Shown: positions 36,201-45,013, numbered from the stretch's first letter. The stretch is 64,000 nt of DNA from Paenibacillus cellulosilyticus (GCF_003182255.1 NZ_QGTQ01000012.1:1-64000), one strand, 5' to 3'. The notes: a model not told the origin generated them from the sequence alone. Numbers and translations: made by a program.

Positions 36201-36689
36201 TTCCCTCGTCAGAACGTAGAGCCATACCTGTGCTTGGCAGACTTCCTGCGTTCGAAGGAAAGCGGCGAGATGGACTATGTCGGCTTCCTCGTCGTAACGG
36301 CAGGCCACGGCATCCGTGAACGTGCAGAAGCGTACAAGGACAATGGCGACTACTTGCTCTCGCATGCGATCCAAGCGACTGCAATCGAGCTTGCAGAGGG
36401 TCTTGCAGAGCGCGTTCACCATATCATGCGCGACATCTGGGGCATCTCTGACCCGGTCGACATGACGATGGCACAGCGCCATGGTGCTCGCTACACCGGT
36501 ATTCGCGTATCGTTCGGTTATCCGGCGTGCCCGAACCTCGAGGATCAAGGACCGCTGTTCGCTCTTATGAAGCCTGAGGATATCGGCGTACAGCTGACCG
36601 AGGAATTCATGATGGAGCCGGAAGCTTCGGTATCGGCGATGGTATTCGCCCATCCAGAAGCGCGTTACTTTAACGTAGACAAAGCTTAA
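33249..36689 (+). CDS. metH: Cobalamin-dependent methionine synthase
   Basis: 1146 residues. Four modules follow in order. The homocysteine-binding domain (1-310) has zinc ligands in GLNCATG and GGCCGTTP. The methyltetrahydrofolate domain (about 330-610) begins VGERTNISGS. The B12 domain (about 620-860) has GDVHDIGKN with the cobalt-binding His. The activation domain (about 890-1146) shows RHGARYTGIRVSFGYPACPNLEDQ. It transfers a methyl group from methyl-folate to homocysteine. GAAGTGATG lies before the ATG, a weak ribosome site for such a large gene. Confidence 0.97.
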   Translation: MTKPDLKQLMQERILIMDGAMGTMIQQADLTAEDFGGDELEGCNEILVLTRPDVIRLIHEQYLEAGADILETNTFGSTSVVLQEYDIPEKARELNLVAAKLAVEAANKYSTPDKPRYVAGAMGPTTKTLSVTGGVTFDELVESYYEQALALIEAGVDALLLETSQDTLNVKAGGIGIRQAIEESGIDLPIMISGTIEPMGTTLAGQTIESFYLSLEHLKPISIGLNCATGPEFMRDHIRTLHEISSAAISCYPNAGLPDENGQYHETPDSLAAKMAGFAESGWLNVAGGCCGTTPAHIKAMAETMAKFPPRSKNGEHLPAVTGIDTVYIEDAIRPIMVGERTNISGSLRFKRLIKEGSFDEASEIARSQVKNGAQIIDINLQDTDVDEEYAVHQFIPQVVKKIKAPLMLDSTYDHIIELGLKYSQGKAIINSINLEDGESKFEKIVPLMHKYGAAVVCILIDERGQAVSREAKMEVADRAYDLLVNKYGVTPDDIIFDPNMFPVGSGDPQYIGSSVETIEGIRMIKAKYPRAKTILGLSNISFGLPPAGREVLNSVYLYECTKAGLDYAIVNSEKIERYASIDPVERKLAEDLIFNTNDETLAAFVAAFRDKTVVKKEKATNLTLEERLASYIIEGTKEGLIPDLDEALTKYAPLAIINGPLMAGMEEVGRLFNGNELIVAEVLQSAEVMKASVAHLEQFMEKEESSVKGKIILATVKGDVHDIGKNLVEIILSNNGYKIINLGIKVPPEQLIEAYRKEKADAIGLSGLLVKSAAQMVVTAQDLRSAGIDAPILVGGAALTRKFTKTRIAPEYDGLVLYAKDAMDGLDIANKLVDPTHRERIESEHAELRAAGFGIVEEPKVMPELTRAVRSNVRTDVPVMVPPDLERHVLRNIPVTQVVPYVNMQTLMGHHLGLKGNYDKLLASGDAKAAQLKETVDGIIRDAAVNGSIKTHAMYRFFPAQSEGNDIIIYDPADHSKVLHRYSFPRQNVEPYLCLADFLRSKESGEMDYVGFLVVTAGHGIRERAEAYKDNGDYLLSHAIQATAIELAEGLAERVHHIMRDIWGISDPVDMTMAQRHGARYTGIRVSFGYPACPNLEDQGPLFALMKPEDIGVQLTEEFMMEPEASVSAMVFAHPEARYFNVDKA

Positions 36690-36706
36690 TTAATCACATT
36701 AACGTT

Positions 36707-36751
36707 TGCCTCCGGGCGCCGCCTGCAAGGCGGCTGGCTCGGGGGCATTTT
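36707..36751 (+). terminator. Intrinsic terminator after metH
   Basis: TGCCTCCGGGCGCCGCC pairs with GGCGGCTGGCTCGGGGGCA with small mismatches, loop TGCAA, followed by TTTT. Confidence 0.85.
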
Positions 36752-36897
36752 ACTACATATGAGGTTCAGATGAACCATCGATTCAGGCTGGAAGGAACAT
36801 AACCGGAAAGTGTATGGTTGCTTGCCACGCATGCCATACTTTTCAATAGGTACGAAGCAATAACAACGTTGAACGTCGGGAAGGAGAACGGAAACGC

Positions 36898-37824
36898 TTG
36901 GAGCTTACTTTTTTAGGAACGGGAGCCGGGAGGCCGAGTCGGCTTCGCAACGTGACATCTATGGCATTGCGGCTGCCAGCCCCATCACCATCGGTATGGC
37001 TGTTCGATGCGGGGGAAGGGACGCAGCATAAGCTTCTTGATACGCCGATCAAGCTGAACCGGATCGATCGTATTTTCATCAGCCACTTGCACGGTGACCA
37101 TGTATTCGGCTTGCCGGGATTGCTTAGCACACGTGCGTATGATGGCGGTACGGACGCTGTAACGATTTATGGACCGCCAGGCTTACAGAAGATGATCGAG
37201 ACGTTGTTCGAGCTGAGCGGCACGCATATCGTGTATGACATTCATTATGTTGAAACGGTTGAAGGTGTATTGTTCGACGATGGACATTTTCGAGTGGAGG
37301 CTGCGGCGCTGGAGCATCGAGTGCCATGCTTCGGCTATCGGATCATCGAGTGCGACCGTGCTGGTCGTCTAGATGTTGAGAAGCTGCAAGCAGCCGAGGT
37401 GCCTGCGGGACCGTTGTATGGACGCCTCAAGGCCGGTCAAGACGTTGAGCTGCCGGATGGAAGAACCGTTTGCGCGAAAGATGTAAGGGGACCGAGCATT
37501 CGCGGGCGAATCGTAACGATATTAGGCGATACGAAGCCCTGCGAGGGAGCAGTGAAGCTGGCGCAGGATGCGGATCTGCTCGTGCATGAAGCAACGTTTG
37601 GCGGGGGGCTTGAAGAGAAGGCGGAAGCCTATGGGCATTCAACAACGCTGCAAGCTGCAGAAACGGCGAAGCGTGCAGGTGCGCATAAGCTGGTGATGAC
37701 GCATTTTAGCTCGCGATATGAGCTTGCTGATGCGAATCGGCTGGCCGATGAAGCACGAACGATATTCCCGGCGTCGGACGCGGCAAGCGACGGAGACGTG
37801 TTTGCGATACCGTGCAGGAGCTGA
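36898..37824 (+). CDS. rnz: Ribonuclease Z
   Basis: 308 residues from a TTG start, preceded by AAGGAG about 11 bp upstream. The metallo-beta-lactamase zinc motif is SHLHGDHVFGLPGLL (HxHxDH), with further ligands in EHRVPCFGYRI, LGDTKPCE and TATFGG/AYGHSTT...MTHFSSRY. It cuts the 3' trailer from tRNA precursors. No partner gene is obvious; terminators lie on both sides. Confidence 0.94.
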   Translation: MELTFLGTGAGRPSRLRNVTSMALRLPAPSPSVWLFDAGEGTQHKLLDTPIKLNRIDRIFISHLHGDHVFGLPGLLSTRAYDGGTDAVTIYGPPGLQKMIETLFELSGTHIVYDIHYVETVEGVLFDDGHFRVEAAALEHRVPCFGYRIIECDRAGRLDVEKLQAAEVPAGPLYGRLKAGQDVELPDGRTVCAKDVRGPSIRGRIVTILGDTKPCEGAVKLAQDADLLVHEATFGGGLEEKAEAYGHSTTLQAAETAKRAGAHKLVMTHFSSRYELADANRLADEARTIFPASDAASDGDVFAIPCRS

Positions 37825-37867
37825 GCTAAGCGATGCGAACGTAAGGAAGACATCTGTTAGAGAATAG

Positions 37868-37920
37868 AAAGGCTGTTCGATAATCGCGACGGTGCGTCTG
37901 CGATACGAACAGCCTTTTTT
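37868..37920 (+). terminator. Intrinsic terminator after rnz
   Basis: AAAGGCTGTTCG and CGAACAGCCTTT pair exactly, then TTT. It lies between rnz and the convergent tlp gene and may serve both. Confidence 0.85.
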
Positions 37921-37944
37921 GTCATGATGAGGGTAGGTGTCGGT

Positions 37945-38169
37945 TTAGGACTCGAACGGTTCTTCGTCTTCCAATTCGCTCTCAAAGCCGGCGATTGCAG
38001 CTTGGCGGCCATGGTTCTTTTGCTTCAATGCGTTCAGCTCGCTAGGTGCAATCTCTTCTGCATGCTCATCGAGGTAGTCTTCGGACTCACGCAGATTGTC
38101 TTGCGTATTCTGAATTGCTTCGCGAATGCGTTCTGCGTTGTTGCTTCTGTCATCTGGTTTTGGTGCCAT
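37945..38169 (-). CDS. tlp: Small acid-soluble spore protein Tlp
   Basis: 74 residues, rich in Glu, Asp and Asn. PKPDDRSNNAERIREAIQNTQDNLRESEDYL corresponds to B. subtilis Tlp ([28 protein letters not shown]), and LKQKNHGRQAAIAGFESELEDE to its C-terminal half. Tlp is made in the forespore. GGAGG lies 9 bp before the minus-strand ATG. No convincing sigma-G promoter was found upstream. Confidence 0.88.
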   Translation of the reverse strand: MAPKPDDRSNNAERIREAIQNTQDNLRESEDYLDEHAEEIAPSELNALKQKNHGRQAAIAGFESELEDEEPFES

Positions 38170-38370
38170 GGTATAAAGCCTCCATTATAGGTGAGTTATT
38201 AGGTGCCGCGATTTATGATCATCGAGCCCTAGCTTAAGATGCACAGCATTTGCCAATTTATACGCATATTTGATCCTTACAATTTCGATAGAATCCGCAA
38301 ACAATACGTTAACGGTTCTCCCTTAGCATAGGTCGTGTAGCAGATACTTTCGTGTGGGAGGAAGATCGTT

Positions 38371-39348
38371 ATGGATACAGCAAGTCATCTGCTCCTTGGG
38401 TTTACGCTTGCAGGTGCATCACTAGCTATCCCGGCAGTCGCTGCCGATCCGACACTTCAACATGCGCTCATTGCCGCTTCAATGCTGGGCAGTCATGCGC
38501 CCGATCTGGATGCCGTCGCTCGATTGAAAGGACAAACGACTTATCTACGGGTACACCGTGGTATCACTCACTCGCTTCCAGCGCCATTCGTCTGGGCACT
38601 CCTTATTGGCTGGCCGATGGCGTGGCTGTTCGGAACAATGGATCACCTTGGATTGCTTATGCTGTGGGCGTTCCTCGCAGTCTGCTTTCACGTTACGCTT
38701 GATCTATTCAACGGATATGGTGTGCAATGCTTGCGTCCGTTCACGAGGCGCTGGCTGCATCTTGACTCGTTGTGCTTATTCGATCCGTACATTTTCGGTT
38801 CGCATCTGCTGTGTGGACTGTTGTGGCTCTCGGGTCTTGCAAATTCGATAATGGGTACCGTGTTCGAAATCTTATACGGACTGACGATCCTATATGTAGG
38901 TTGGCGGTTGTTAGAGCGGATACGGTGGCAGCGCAAACTGCGCAAAGCTTTAGGAAATCGGTCCCGCGTATCGCTGCTGCCGCTAATGTCCGGCCGAGCA
39001 TGGCAGTTCGTCGCTGAAGGGCCTGATAGCTATGAAGCGGGCACAATCAGCAGTCGAGGCATCGTGCGTGAATCAACAATTGCTAAAACTTCCTCGTTAA
39101 GCGGCACAGAGCCAGCTCTTGCAACGATGCAGACGGACGGCGTCCGCGCGTTCCTCGCTTTCGCAACGAACGTTCATGTGCAAGTGCAGGAGAAGCTGGA
39201 CGGATACGAAGTAACGTGGAGTGATCTTCGGTTCTGGAGCAACGACAAGCTGCCTTATACCGCGGCTGTTACGTTGGATCGCAATATGATGGTTCAGAAT
39301 ACGAAGCTGGGCTGGGACAAAAAGACGTGGGAGCCGCCATATGTGTGA
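38371..39348 (+). CDS. YfhP/YdjM-type membrane-bound metal-dependent hydrolase family protein
   Basis: 325 residues. MDTASHLLLGFTLAGASL, GSHAPDLDAVARLKG, YLRVHRGITHSLPA and FHVTLDLFNGYGVQCLRPFTRRWLHLDSL carry the conserved His and Asp of the DUF457/YdjM family, among four or five membrane segments. The C-terminal 140 residues are soluble. It is close to B. subtilis YfhP; activity is not proven in the family. GGGAGG lies about 9 bp before the ATG. Confidence 0.87.
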   Translation: MDTASHLLLGFTLAGASLAIPAVAADPTLQHALIAASMLGSHAPDLDAVARLKGQTTYLRVHRGITHSLPAPFVWALLIGWPMAWLFGTMDHLGLLMLWAFLAVCFHVTLDLFNGYGVQCLRPFTRRWLHLDSLCLFDPYIFGSHLLCGLLWLSGLANSIMGTVFEILYGLTILYVGWRLLERIRWQRKLRKALGNRSRVSLLPLMSGRAWQFVAEGPDSYEAGTISSRGIVRESTIAKTSSLSGTEPALATMQTDGVRAFLAFATNVHVQVQEKLDGYEVTWSDLRFWSNDKLPYTAAVTLDRNMMVQNTKLGWDKKTWEPPYV

Positions 39349-39410
39349 CGTTAGCGTATTAGGATTGATCACTTGAGGTTTCTAGTATAAGTACAGTGGT
39401 GAATTGATAA

Positions 39411-39438
39411 GCCCGCCATAGGCTCACGCCTGGCGGGC
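39411..39438. other. GC-rich hairpin
   Basis: GCCCGCC pairs with GGCGGGC around an inner AGGC/GCCT. No T-run follows on the plus strand, so it is at best a weak terminator for the preceding gene. Confidence 0.4.
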
Positions 39439-39542
39439 AATTGCTGCTTCGCCTGTCTGTCCATCGTTTCCATTGCCAGCCGAACATGCATTCTGTACAA
39501 TATGGGATAGACTATGGCGTTCGGTGGAGCGGAGGAATCAGA

Positions 39543-41828
39543 ATGAATCAATGGACGGGACGGGCGAGAGATCTCGAGGAATGGTTGGAGGAGCTGAAGA
39601 AAGAGCCGGAGCTGATGGACAATGTGACGCATTGGCATACGATTCCGCCGCGAGATGCGCGTACTTCACCGCTGCCGAATGATTTGGCACCTGAGCTGAA
39701 GGAAGCGCTGCGCTCTCGCGGAATTGAGGATCTGTATGTGCATCAGGCGAAGTCCTACGGCGCTGTGCGGGCAGGCGACCATGTTGTCGCCGTCACGCCA
39801 ACCGCATCAGGCAAGACGATGTGCTACAACCTGCCCGTGTTACAGTCGCTGCTTGAGAACAGTGACGGACGCGCTTTATATATGTTCCCAACGAAGGCGC
39901 TCGCACAAGATCAGGTGGCGGAGCTGCAGAAGCTGGCGGACATTATGGAAGTCGATATTAAGACGCATACGTATGATGGGGATACGCCGCCAACGGTGCG
40001 GACAGCGATACGTAACGCAGGTCATATTGTGGTGACGAATCCCGATATGCTGCATTCGGCGATCCTGCCTCACCATACGAAGTGGGTGAAGCTGTTCGAG
40101 AATATTCGCTACATCGTCATCGACGAGCTGCATGCATACCGCGGTGTATTCGGCAGCCATGTGGCGAATGTCATTCGCCGCTTGAAGCGGATTTGCCGCT
40201 TCTACGGCTCGTCGCCGCAGTTCATTTGCGCCTCGGCGACGATCGACAATCCGAAAGAGCACGCGGAGCGGCTCATCGGAGAGTCTGTAACTCTTGTGAA
40301 CGATAATGGTGCGCCGATGGGCGAGAAGCATTTTATTTTTTATAATCCGCCGGTTGTGAATCAGCAGCTTGGCATACGCCGCAGCAGTGTGCTAGAGACG
40401 CGCAAGCTGGCAGGCATGCTGCTCCGACAGGGCGTGCAGACGATCGTGTTCGCGCGCAGCCGTGTGCGAGTGGAGCTGCTGCTGACGTACTTGCAGGAGC
40501 TGGTGCGGGACAAGATCGGAGACAAAACGATTCGCGGTTATCGTGGAGGCTATCTACCGAAGCTGCGGCGCGAGATCGAGAAGGGTCTCCGCAGCGGTGA
40601 AATCCGCGGCGTTGTCAGCACGAATGCGCTGGAGCTCGGGATTGATATCGGGCAGTTGCAGGCGTGCGTACTGAATGGTTATCCAGGTACGGTTGCGAGC
40701 ACTTGGCAGCAGTCGGGCCGCGCTGGACGTCGGAAGACGAGCTCGGTTACGTTCATGGTCGCAAGCAGCAACCCGCTGGATCAATATATTATTCAAAATC
40801 CGGACTATTTCTTCAATCGGCCGCCGGAACGTGCACTCATTCACCCTGATAACCTGCTTATTCTGATCGACCATGTGAAATGCGCAGCTTACGAACTGCC
40901 ATTCGAATTGGGAGAGACGTTCGGTTCGGAGAATCTGGAGGATATGCTCGAGTTTCTCGTCGACGAGAAGGTCTTGCATCGTACGGGCAGTCGCTGGTAC
41001 TGGATGGAGCAGTCGTTCCCGGCTCATGGCATTTCGCTCCGATCGGCGGCACAAGAGAACTTTATCATCATCGATATGACGGAAGGCAGCCGTGTGCTCG
41101 GCGAAGTGGACCGCTTCAGTGCGCCTACGCTCATCCACGACGAAGCGATCTACATTCATGAAGGTGTGCAATATCAGGTGGAGAAGCTCGACTACCATGA
41201 GAAGAAAGCGTACGTGCGCGAGGTAGATGTTGATTACTATACCGATGCGAACATGGCTGTCGAACTGAAGGTGCTGCATGCGGACAAAGAGAAGACAAGC
41301 GGCGAGATCGTACGGACGTATGGCGAAGTGACCGTTAATGCGAAGGCGACGATTTTCAAAAAAATCCGATTGCGCACTCACGAAAATATCGGCTCAGGCC
41401 CCATCCATCTACCGGAGGAAGAGCTGCATACGAGCGGTTACTGGTTCTCCTTTAGCGAGGAAGCGGCGAAGGGGAAAGGGACGAACGAAATGCAGTGCGC
41501 GCTGCTCGGACTCGCGAACGTGCTCGTTCACATCGCGCCGGTTTATCTGATGTGCGACCCGCTCGATATTCGAGTCGTTCCACAGGTCAAAGCCATCCAT
41601 ACGCAGCGGCCTACGATTTACTTCTATGATCGTTACCCAGGCGGTATCGGATTGAGCGAGCGGCTGTATGAGGTTCACGATGAATTGCTCGGTCGAGCGC
41701 ATCGTCTCATTAGCAATTGCACTTGCTTGAGTGGTTGCCCGGCATGTGTTGGTCCGATCGAAGAGGTTGGTCTGCTCGGCAAGGCGCAGGCACTGCAGCT
41801 GTTGGAGGAAGCGGGTGCTGGACGATGA
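39543..41828 (+). CDS. mrfA: DEAD/DEAH helicase MrfA (YprA)
   Basis: 761 residues. Helicase motifs are VTPTASGKTMCYNLP (I), FPTKALAQDQ (Ia), VIDELHAYRG (II), ICASATI (III), VSTNALELGIDIGQLQA (V) and QSGRAGRR (VI). The C-terminal DUF1998-type region has the four-cysteine zinc site CTCLSGCPACVG. In B. subtilis MrfA with MrfB repairs mitomycin C adducts independently of UvrA. ATG 39543 follows GGAGG by 7 bp; the longer open frame from 39441 lacks a site. It overlaps mrfB by ATGA. Confidence 0.93.
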   Translation: MNQWTGRARDLEEWLEELKKEPELMDNVTHWHTIPPRDARTSPLPNDLAPELKEALRSRGIEDLYVHQAKSYGAVRAGDHVVAVTPTASGKTMCYNLPVLQSLLENSDGRALYMFPTKALAQDQVAELQKLADIMEVDIKTHTYDGDTPPTVRTAIRNAGHIVVTNPDMLHSAILPHHTKWVKLFENIRYIVIDELHAYRGVFGSHVANVIRRLKRICRFYGSSPQFICASATIDNPKEHAERLIGESVTLVNDNGAPMGEKHFIFYNPPVVNQQLGIRRSSVLETRKLAGMLLRQGVQTIVFARSRVRVELLLTYLQELVRDKIGDKTIRGYRGGYLPKLRREIEKGLRSGEIRGVVSTNALELGIDIGQLQACVLNGYPGTVASTWQQSGRAGRRKTSSVTFMVASSNPLDQYIIQNPDYFFNRPPERALIHPDNLLILIDHVKCAAYELPFELGETFGSENLEDMLEFLVDEKVLHRTGSRWYWMEQSFPAHGISLRSAAQENFIIIDMTEGSRVLGEVDRFSAPTLIHDEAIYIHEGVQYQVEKLDYHEKKAYVREVDVDYYTDANMAVELKVLHADKEKTSGEIVRTYGEVTVNAKATIFKKIRLRTHENIGSGPIHLPEEELHTSGYWFSFSEEAAKGKGTNEMQCALLGLANVLVHIAPVYLMCDPLDIRVVPQVKAIHTQRPTIYFYDRYPGGIGLSERLYEVHDELLGRAHRLISNCTCLSGCPACVGPIEEVGLLGKAQALQLLEEAGAGR

Positions 41829-43273
41829 GTGCTTTTCGCGATCGGTTCAATCGGCTTCGAGGGAATACAGCAGCGGCGGAGCCTTCAATAGCTGATAAAG
41901 AGAATGGGACGACGAATGCGGCGAGCGAAGCTGTTGTTGAAGAGAATGGGTATGTGGAGGCTCAAGAAAAGTTTGTTCAGAACTGTTCGGAAGAGCAGTG
42001 TGAGGTGGAAGAAGGCACTACTGTTGAGGATGCTCCGATCGAACAAGATGAGAGCGAATCGGAGTCGCCGCCTGAGTGGGCGCCGTATGATGTGCGCCTC
42101 GTCCGCAATGAAATGGGTGAGTTTCTAGCGAAGGAAATCCGGTATCCGCTGGACTACCATCATGGACACCATGCATTCGCGGAGTGGGGAAACGCTGTGA
42201 ATGCGCTGACCGCTTTCCACGGAGATGAGCAGGTGATGGGGGCAGCAGCCAAAGGGGCCGTACCTTCGACGTTTGTTCCGCTCAGGCCGGACAATGTGTT
42301 GTTCCTTGATCTCGAAACGACAGGACTTGGCGCTGGCACGGGCAACGTTCCTTTCATGCTCGGTATTGCGTACTTCGAGGGGGACCATTATATTGTCCGT
42401 CAATCGATCATTCGACATCCGGCGGAGGAGCGGGCGATGCTTGCAGATCTGAAGGCTCGGCTGCCGAAGTACCATTACCTCGTCACTTATAATGGAAGAA
42501 CGTTTGATTGGCCGCTCATTCAAAGCCGCTTCATCATGAATGGATTCGGCAGCAAGGTATGGGAGCCGCTTCATCTTGATTTTCTACATCCTTCGCGCAG
42601 CATCTGGCGCAATACACTCGTGTCCTGTAAGTTGAGCTATGTGGAAGAGGAAAGGCTTGGCGTATTCCGGGAGGACGATCTTCCGGGTTCGGAAGCGCCA
42701 GGGAGATACTTCGCTTACTTGGCGGATGGTGATCCGAAGCCGCTGCTTGATGTGTTCCGCCATAATGAGATCGATATGCTGTCGCTTGCAGCGCTAGCTA
42801 TTCGATTCGGCCATCTATTAGCCGGACGGATCGGCACCGCCGTTCCGATGCCAACGGAGCCGGAGGAGCTTGTCCGGACAGGGCTGTGGCTGGAACGAAT
42901 GGGCGAGGAGCACTCTGCAGCACCGCTGCTTGCTGGTGTCAGACGTGTGCAGGAAGCATCGCCTTCAGTTTGGAATCGACTTGCAGAACGCGATAAACGG
43001 CTTGGACAGTGGGAAGATGCAATCTCCTTATGGCAAAAAGCCGCCCATGCCGCCGAACGAAATGCGATCTCGGATTGGGATGCGCATATCGAACTGTCGA
43101 TGTACTACGAGCATAAAACAAAGGATATACCTCAAGCGCTGACTTACGCGCGCTCGGCACTAGAGTTAGCGCTCGAACAGCCGCTCAGCGGCCGAGCAGA
43201 CAGCAAGCGGCGCAAGGAAATCGACGCGCTGCGCCACCGACTAGACCGTCTGATGCGCAAAGCAGAGAAGTGA
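41825..43273 (+). CDS. mrfB: MrfB (YprB), RNase H-like exonuclease with C-terminal repeats
   Basis: 482 residues, coupled to mrfA. An acidic, probably disordered N-terminus (about 15-85, rich in Glu and Ser) comes first. The DEDD-type nuclease core shows FLDLETTGLGAGTGNVPFMLG, YHYLVTYNGRTFDWPLI and FRHNEIDMLSLA. The C-terminal 120 residues look like TPR helices (WNRLAERDKRLGQWEDAISLWQKAAHAAER). It works with MrfA in mitomycin repair in B. subtilis. Confidence 0.92.
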   Translation: MSAFRDRFNRLRGNTAAAEPSIADKENGTTNAASEAVVEENGYVEAQEKFVQNCSEEQCEVEEGTTVEDAPIEQDESESESPPEWAPYDVRLVRNEMGEFLAKEIRYPLDYHHGHHAFAEWGNAVNALTAFHGDEQVMGAAAKGAVPSTFVPLRPDNVLFLDLETTGLGAGTGNVPFMLGIAYFEGDHYIVRQSIIRHPAEERAMLADLKARLPKYHYLVTYNGRTFDWPLIQSRFIMNGFGSKVWEPLHLDFLHPSRSIWRNTLVSCKLSYVEEERLGVFREDDLPGSEAPGRYFAYLADGDPKPLLDVFRHNEIDMLSLAALAIRFGHLLAGRIGTAVPMPTEPEELVRTGLWLERMGEEHSAAPLLAGVRRVQEASPSVWNRLAERDKRLGQWEDAISLWQKAAHAAERNAISDWDAHIELSMYYEHKTKDIPQALTYARSALELALEQPLSGRADSKRRKEIDALRHRLDRLMRKAEK

Positions 43274-43293
43274 GATTGAAGTATACCGTGAGC

Positions 43294-43311
43294 AGCACTA
43301 GTACTAGTGCT
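43294..43311. other. Perfect 18-bp palindrome after mrfB
   Basis: AGCACTAGTACTAGTGCT is fully self-complementary, and GAGC/GCTC flank it. No T-run follows. It could be a protein-binding site or a hairpin at the mrfB message end. Confidence 0.6.
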
Positions 43312-43383
43312 CGACACGGAGACTGACACAGTTCCAGAAACATAGCGCGTTACGGTGCCATTCGGGGATAATTCGTTCGGGAG

Positions 43384-43575
43384 TTAAGTGTAGTAAATCC
43401 ACACCTAACCCTCTCATTCGCACCTCCACCAATGATTAAGTAATGTGAAACTGCACCTAATGCGACAAACAGCACGAAAAACAGTATCTCGTGAGGATTT
43501 AAGTAATGATGCGCATTACTTAAACTCGCCACTTCATAGACTAGACAAAACTAAGTGTTGTCTTACAACGCTTAT
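43384..43575. repeat. Palindrome array C (four imperfect palindromes)
   Basis: Units start at 43384, 43436, 43499 and 43551, exactly 52, 63 and 52 bp apart as in arrays A and B. The third unit is the cleanest: TTAAGTAATG and CATTACTTAA pair perfectly. The fourth pairs GTTGT with ACAAC. Arm sequences differ between units yet remain self-complementary. Confidence 0.87.
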
Positions 43576-43727
43576 TTTTGTCTGTACACCCAATATGGTT
43601 TACATCGCTGATACGCAATCACGCATTCCCGCAAGTCCCGCAAGTCACGCACACAAGTAAGCTTGCCCCACAAGGGCACGCGATTCGCAGCGCTAGTATC
43701 TTGCCCGCTCGTCTGTCTCGCCACCAG

Positions 43728-43795
43728 CCCCTTCCGGGGTCCAGGAAACGGGGTCCAAGGGGCAGAGCCCCTAGAATCCTCCCAAGCAGGGAGGA
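43728..43795. repeat. Short GC-rich inverted repeats related to the composite family
   Basis: CCCCTTCCGGGG, then AGGGGCAGAGCCCCT and CCTCCC...GGGAGG lie close together in the same order as in the composite repeats at 21769 and 52564, but the sequence is more diverged. Confidence 0.5.
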
Positions 43796-43811
43796 ATAAG
43801 GTAGGCTGAAC

Positions 43812-43841
43812 TTGGCAACAGGCGATCAGCTATGGTATTGT
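43812..43841 (+). promoter_or_regulatory. Promoter of the oxidoreductase/repair operon
   Basis: TTGGCA (43812-43817), 18 bp and TGgTATTGT with the TGn extension (-10 at 43836-43841). It lies about 75 bp before the first start codon. Confidence 0.55.
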
Positions 43842-43915
43842 GGCAGAAGGCCGAACTTCATTGGGATAGGAGATTAGTCGTACGGCTGAAGTGACTGCAG
43901 TAGGGGGAAAACATC

Positions 43916-45013
43916 ATGACAACGATCCGATTCGCATTCAGCGGCTTCGGAAATATAGCGAAGACTCATATGACAGCGCTTCGTGCGCTGCCAATCATTA
44001 AGCAAATACCGGCATTGCCTGTGCTTGATACGCTCATTACGCGCGATCCGGAGAAGAACCGTGCGCAGGCAGAAGCAATCGGCTTCCGACGCGTGGTGTC
44101 GACGGTAGCAGAAGCGGCTGCGGATGAGCTCGTACAAGTTATTGATATATGCTCGCCGAACAATCGCCATGACGCTGACGCGCGAGCAGCTATCGCTGGT
44201 GGCAAAGCGATCTATTGTGAGAAGCCTGTTACGGATAAGTATTCGGAATCCGAAGCTCTGGAAGCAGCGGTGACCGAATTCGGTCTTATGCAGCAGCTGG
44301 CATTTACGTTCCGCTACCATCCTGCAGCAATGCGTATTCGTGAGCTGGTGCGCGAGCAGGTTGTCGGTGATATTTTACAATGTAAAATCGCTTATCGTCG
44401 TTCCGGTTATTTGAGTGCCGATCGTCCAATCAGCTGGCGGCTGGATAGCAAAATGACGGGCGGCGGCGCTATTAGCGACCTAGGCGTGCATGCGCTTGAT
44501 CTGTTCCGTTACTGGTTCGGGGATATTGAACACGCAGAAGGTCGCGTACATACGCATGTAAAGCGCCGGCCATCGGCCGCGGGCAGTACAGAGCTTGTTG
44601 ATGTAAACGTAGATGACTGGGCGATTATTCACCTGACGACTTCCTCCGGCATTAATGGTATGGCGGAAGTATCGCGGGTTGCGCTGGGCTCGGATGCATT
44701 CGATATTCAAATTGTTGGTACGCGCGGTTCGATCACCTGTGATCTGGAGCGCGACGCGGTTCCAGCGGTTCATTTGCTGAAAGGCAGTCTCGGTGCAAGG
44801 CCAGAGCCTTCATCCTTGGCACTCATTCCAGACGAGAAGTCGACGATGGGCTTCTCCGTAGATAATCATTTTGGTGCTCTTCATCATTTCATTCTTCGCC
44901 TATCTGGTGATGATCGTTGGTCCGATATTGCACCGACACTGAACGACGGCGTTATTGTGGAGCGCTGGATTGACCGTATTCTGCAATCGAAGGCAGGCGA
45001 GGGTTCGGTATGA
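43916..45013 (+). CDS. Gfo/Idh/MocA family oxidoreductase
   Basis: 365 residues. The N-terminal Rossmann fold has FAFSGFGNIAKTH. The family lysine is in YCEKPVT, and the likely catalytic region is GGGAISDLGVHALDLFRYWFG. It would oxidise or reduce a sugar or cyclitol with NAD(P). The last codons overlap the next gene (ATGA), and it heads a run that includes two base-excision repair enzymes; the link is probably only operonic. AGGGGGA lies 8 bp before the ATG. Confidence 0.92.
   Translation: MTTIRFAFSGFGNIAKTHMTALRALPIIKQIPALPVLDTLITRDPEKNRAQAEAIGFRRVVSTVAEAAADELVQVIDICSPNNRHDADARAAIAGGKAIYCEKPVTDKYSESEALEAAVTEFGLMQQLAFTFRYHPAAMRIRELVREQVVGDILQCKIAYRRSGYLSADRPISWRLDSKMTGGGAISDLGVHALDLFRYWFGDIEHAEGRVHTHVKRRPSAAGSTELVDVNVDDWAIIHLTTSSGINGMAEVSRVALGSDAFDIQIVGTRGSITCDLERDAVPAVHLLKGSLGARPEPSSLALIPDEKSTMGFSVDNHFGALHHFILRLSGDDRWSDIAPTLNDGVIVERWIDRILQSKAGEGSV

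Noticed and set aside
34872-36653. 593-codon open frame antisense to metH
   Set aside because: It lies wholly opposite a certain gene, has no family resemblance and no ribosome site. GC-rich codon positions commonly create such shadows.
43384-43575. CRISPR array
   Set aside because: The units are palindromes of differing sequence, not identical direct repeats, spacing alternates 52 and 63 bp, and no cas gene is present.
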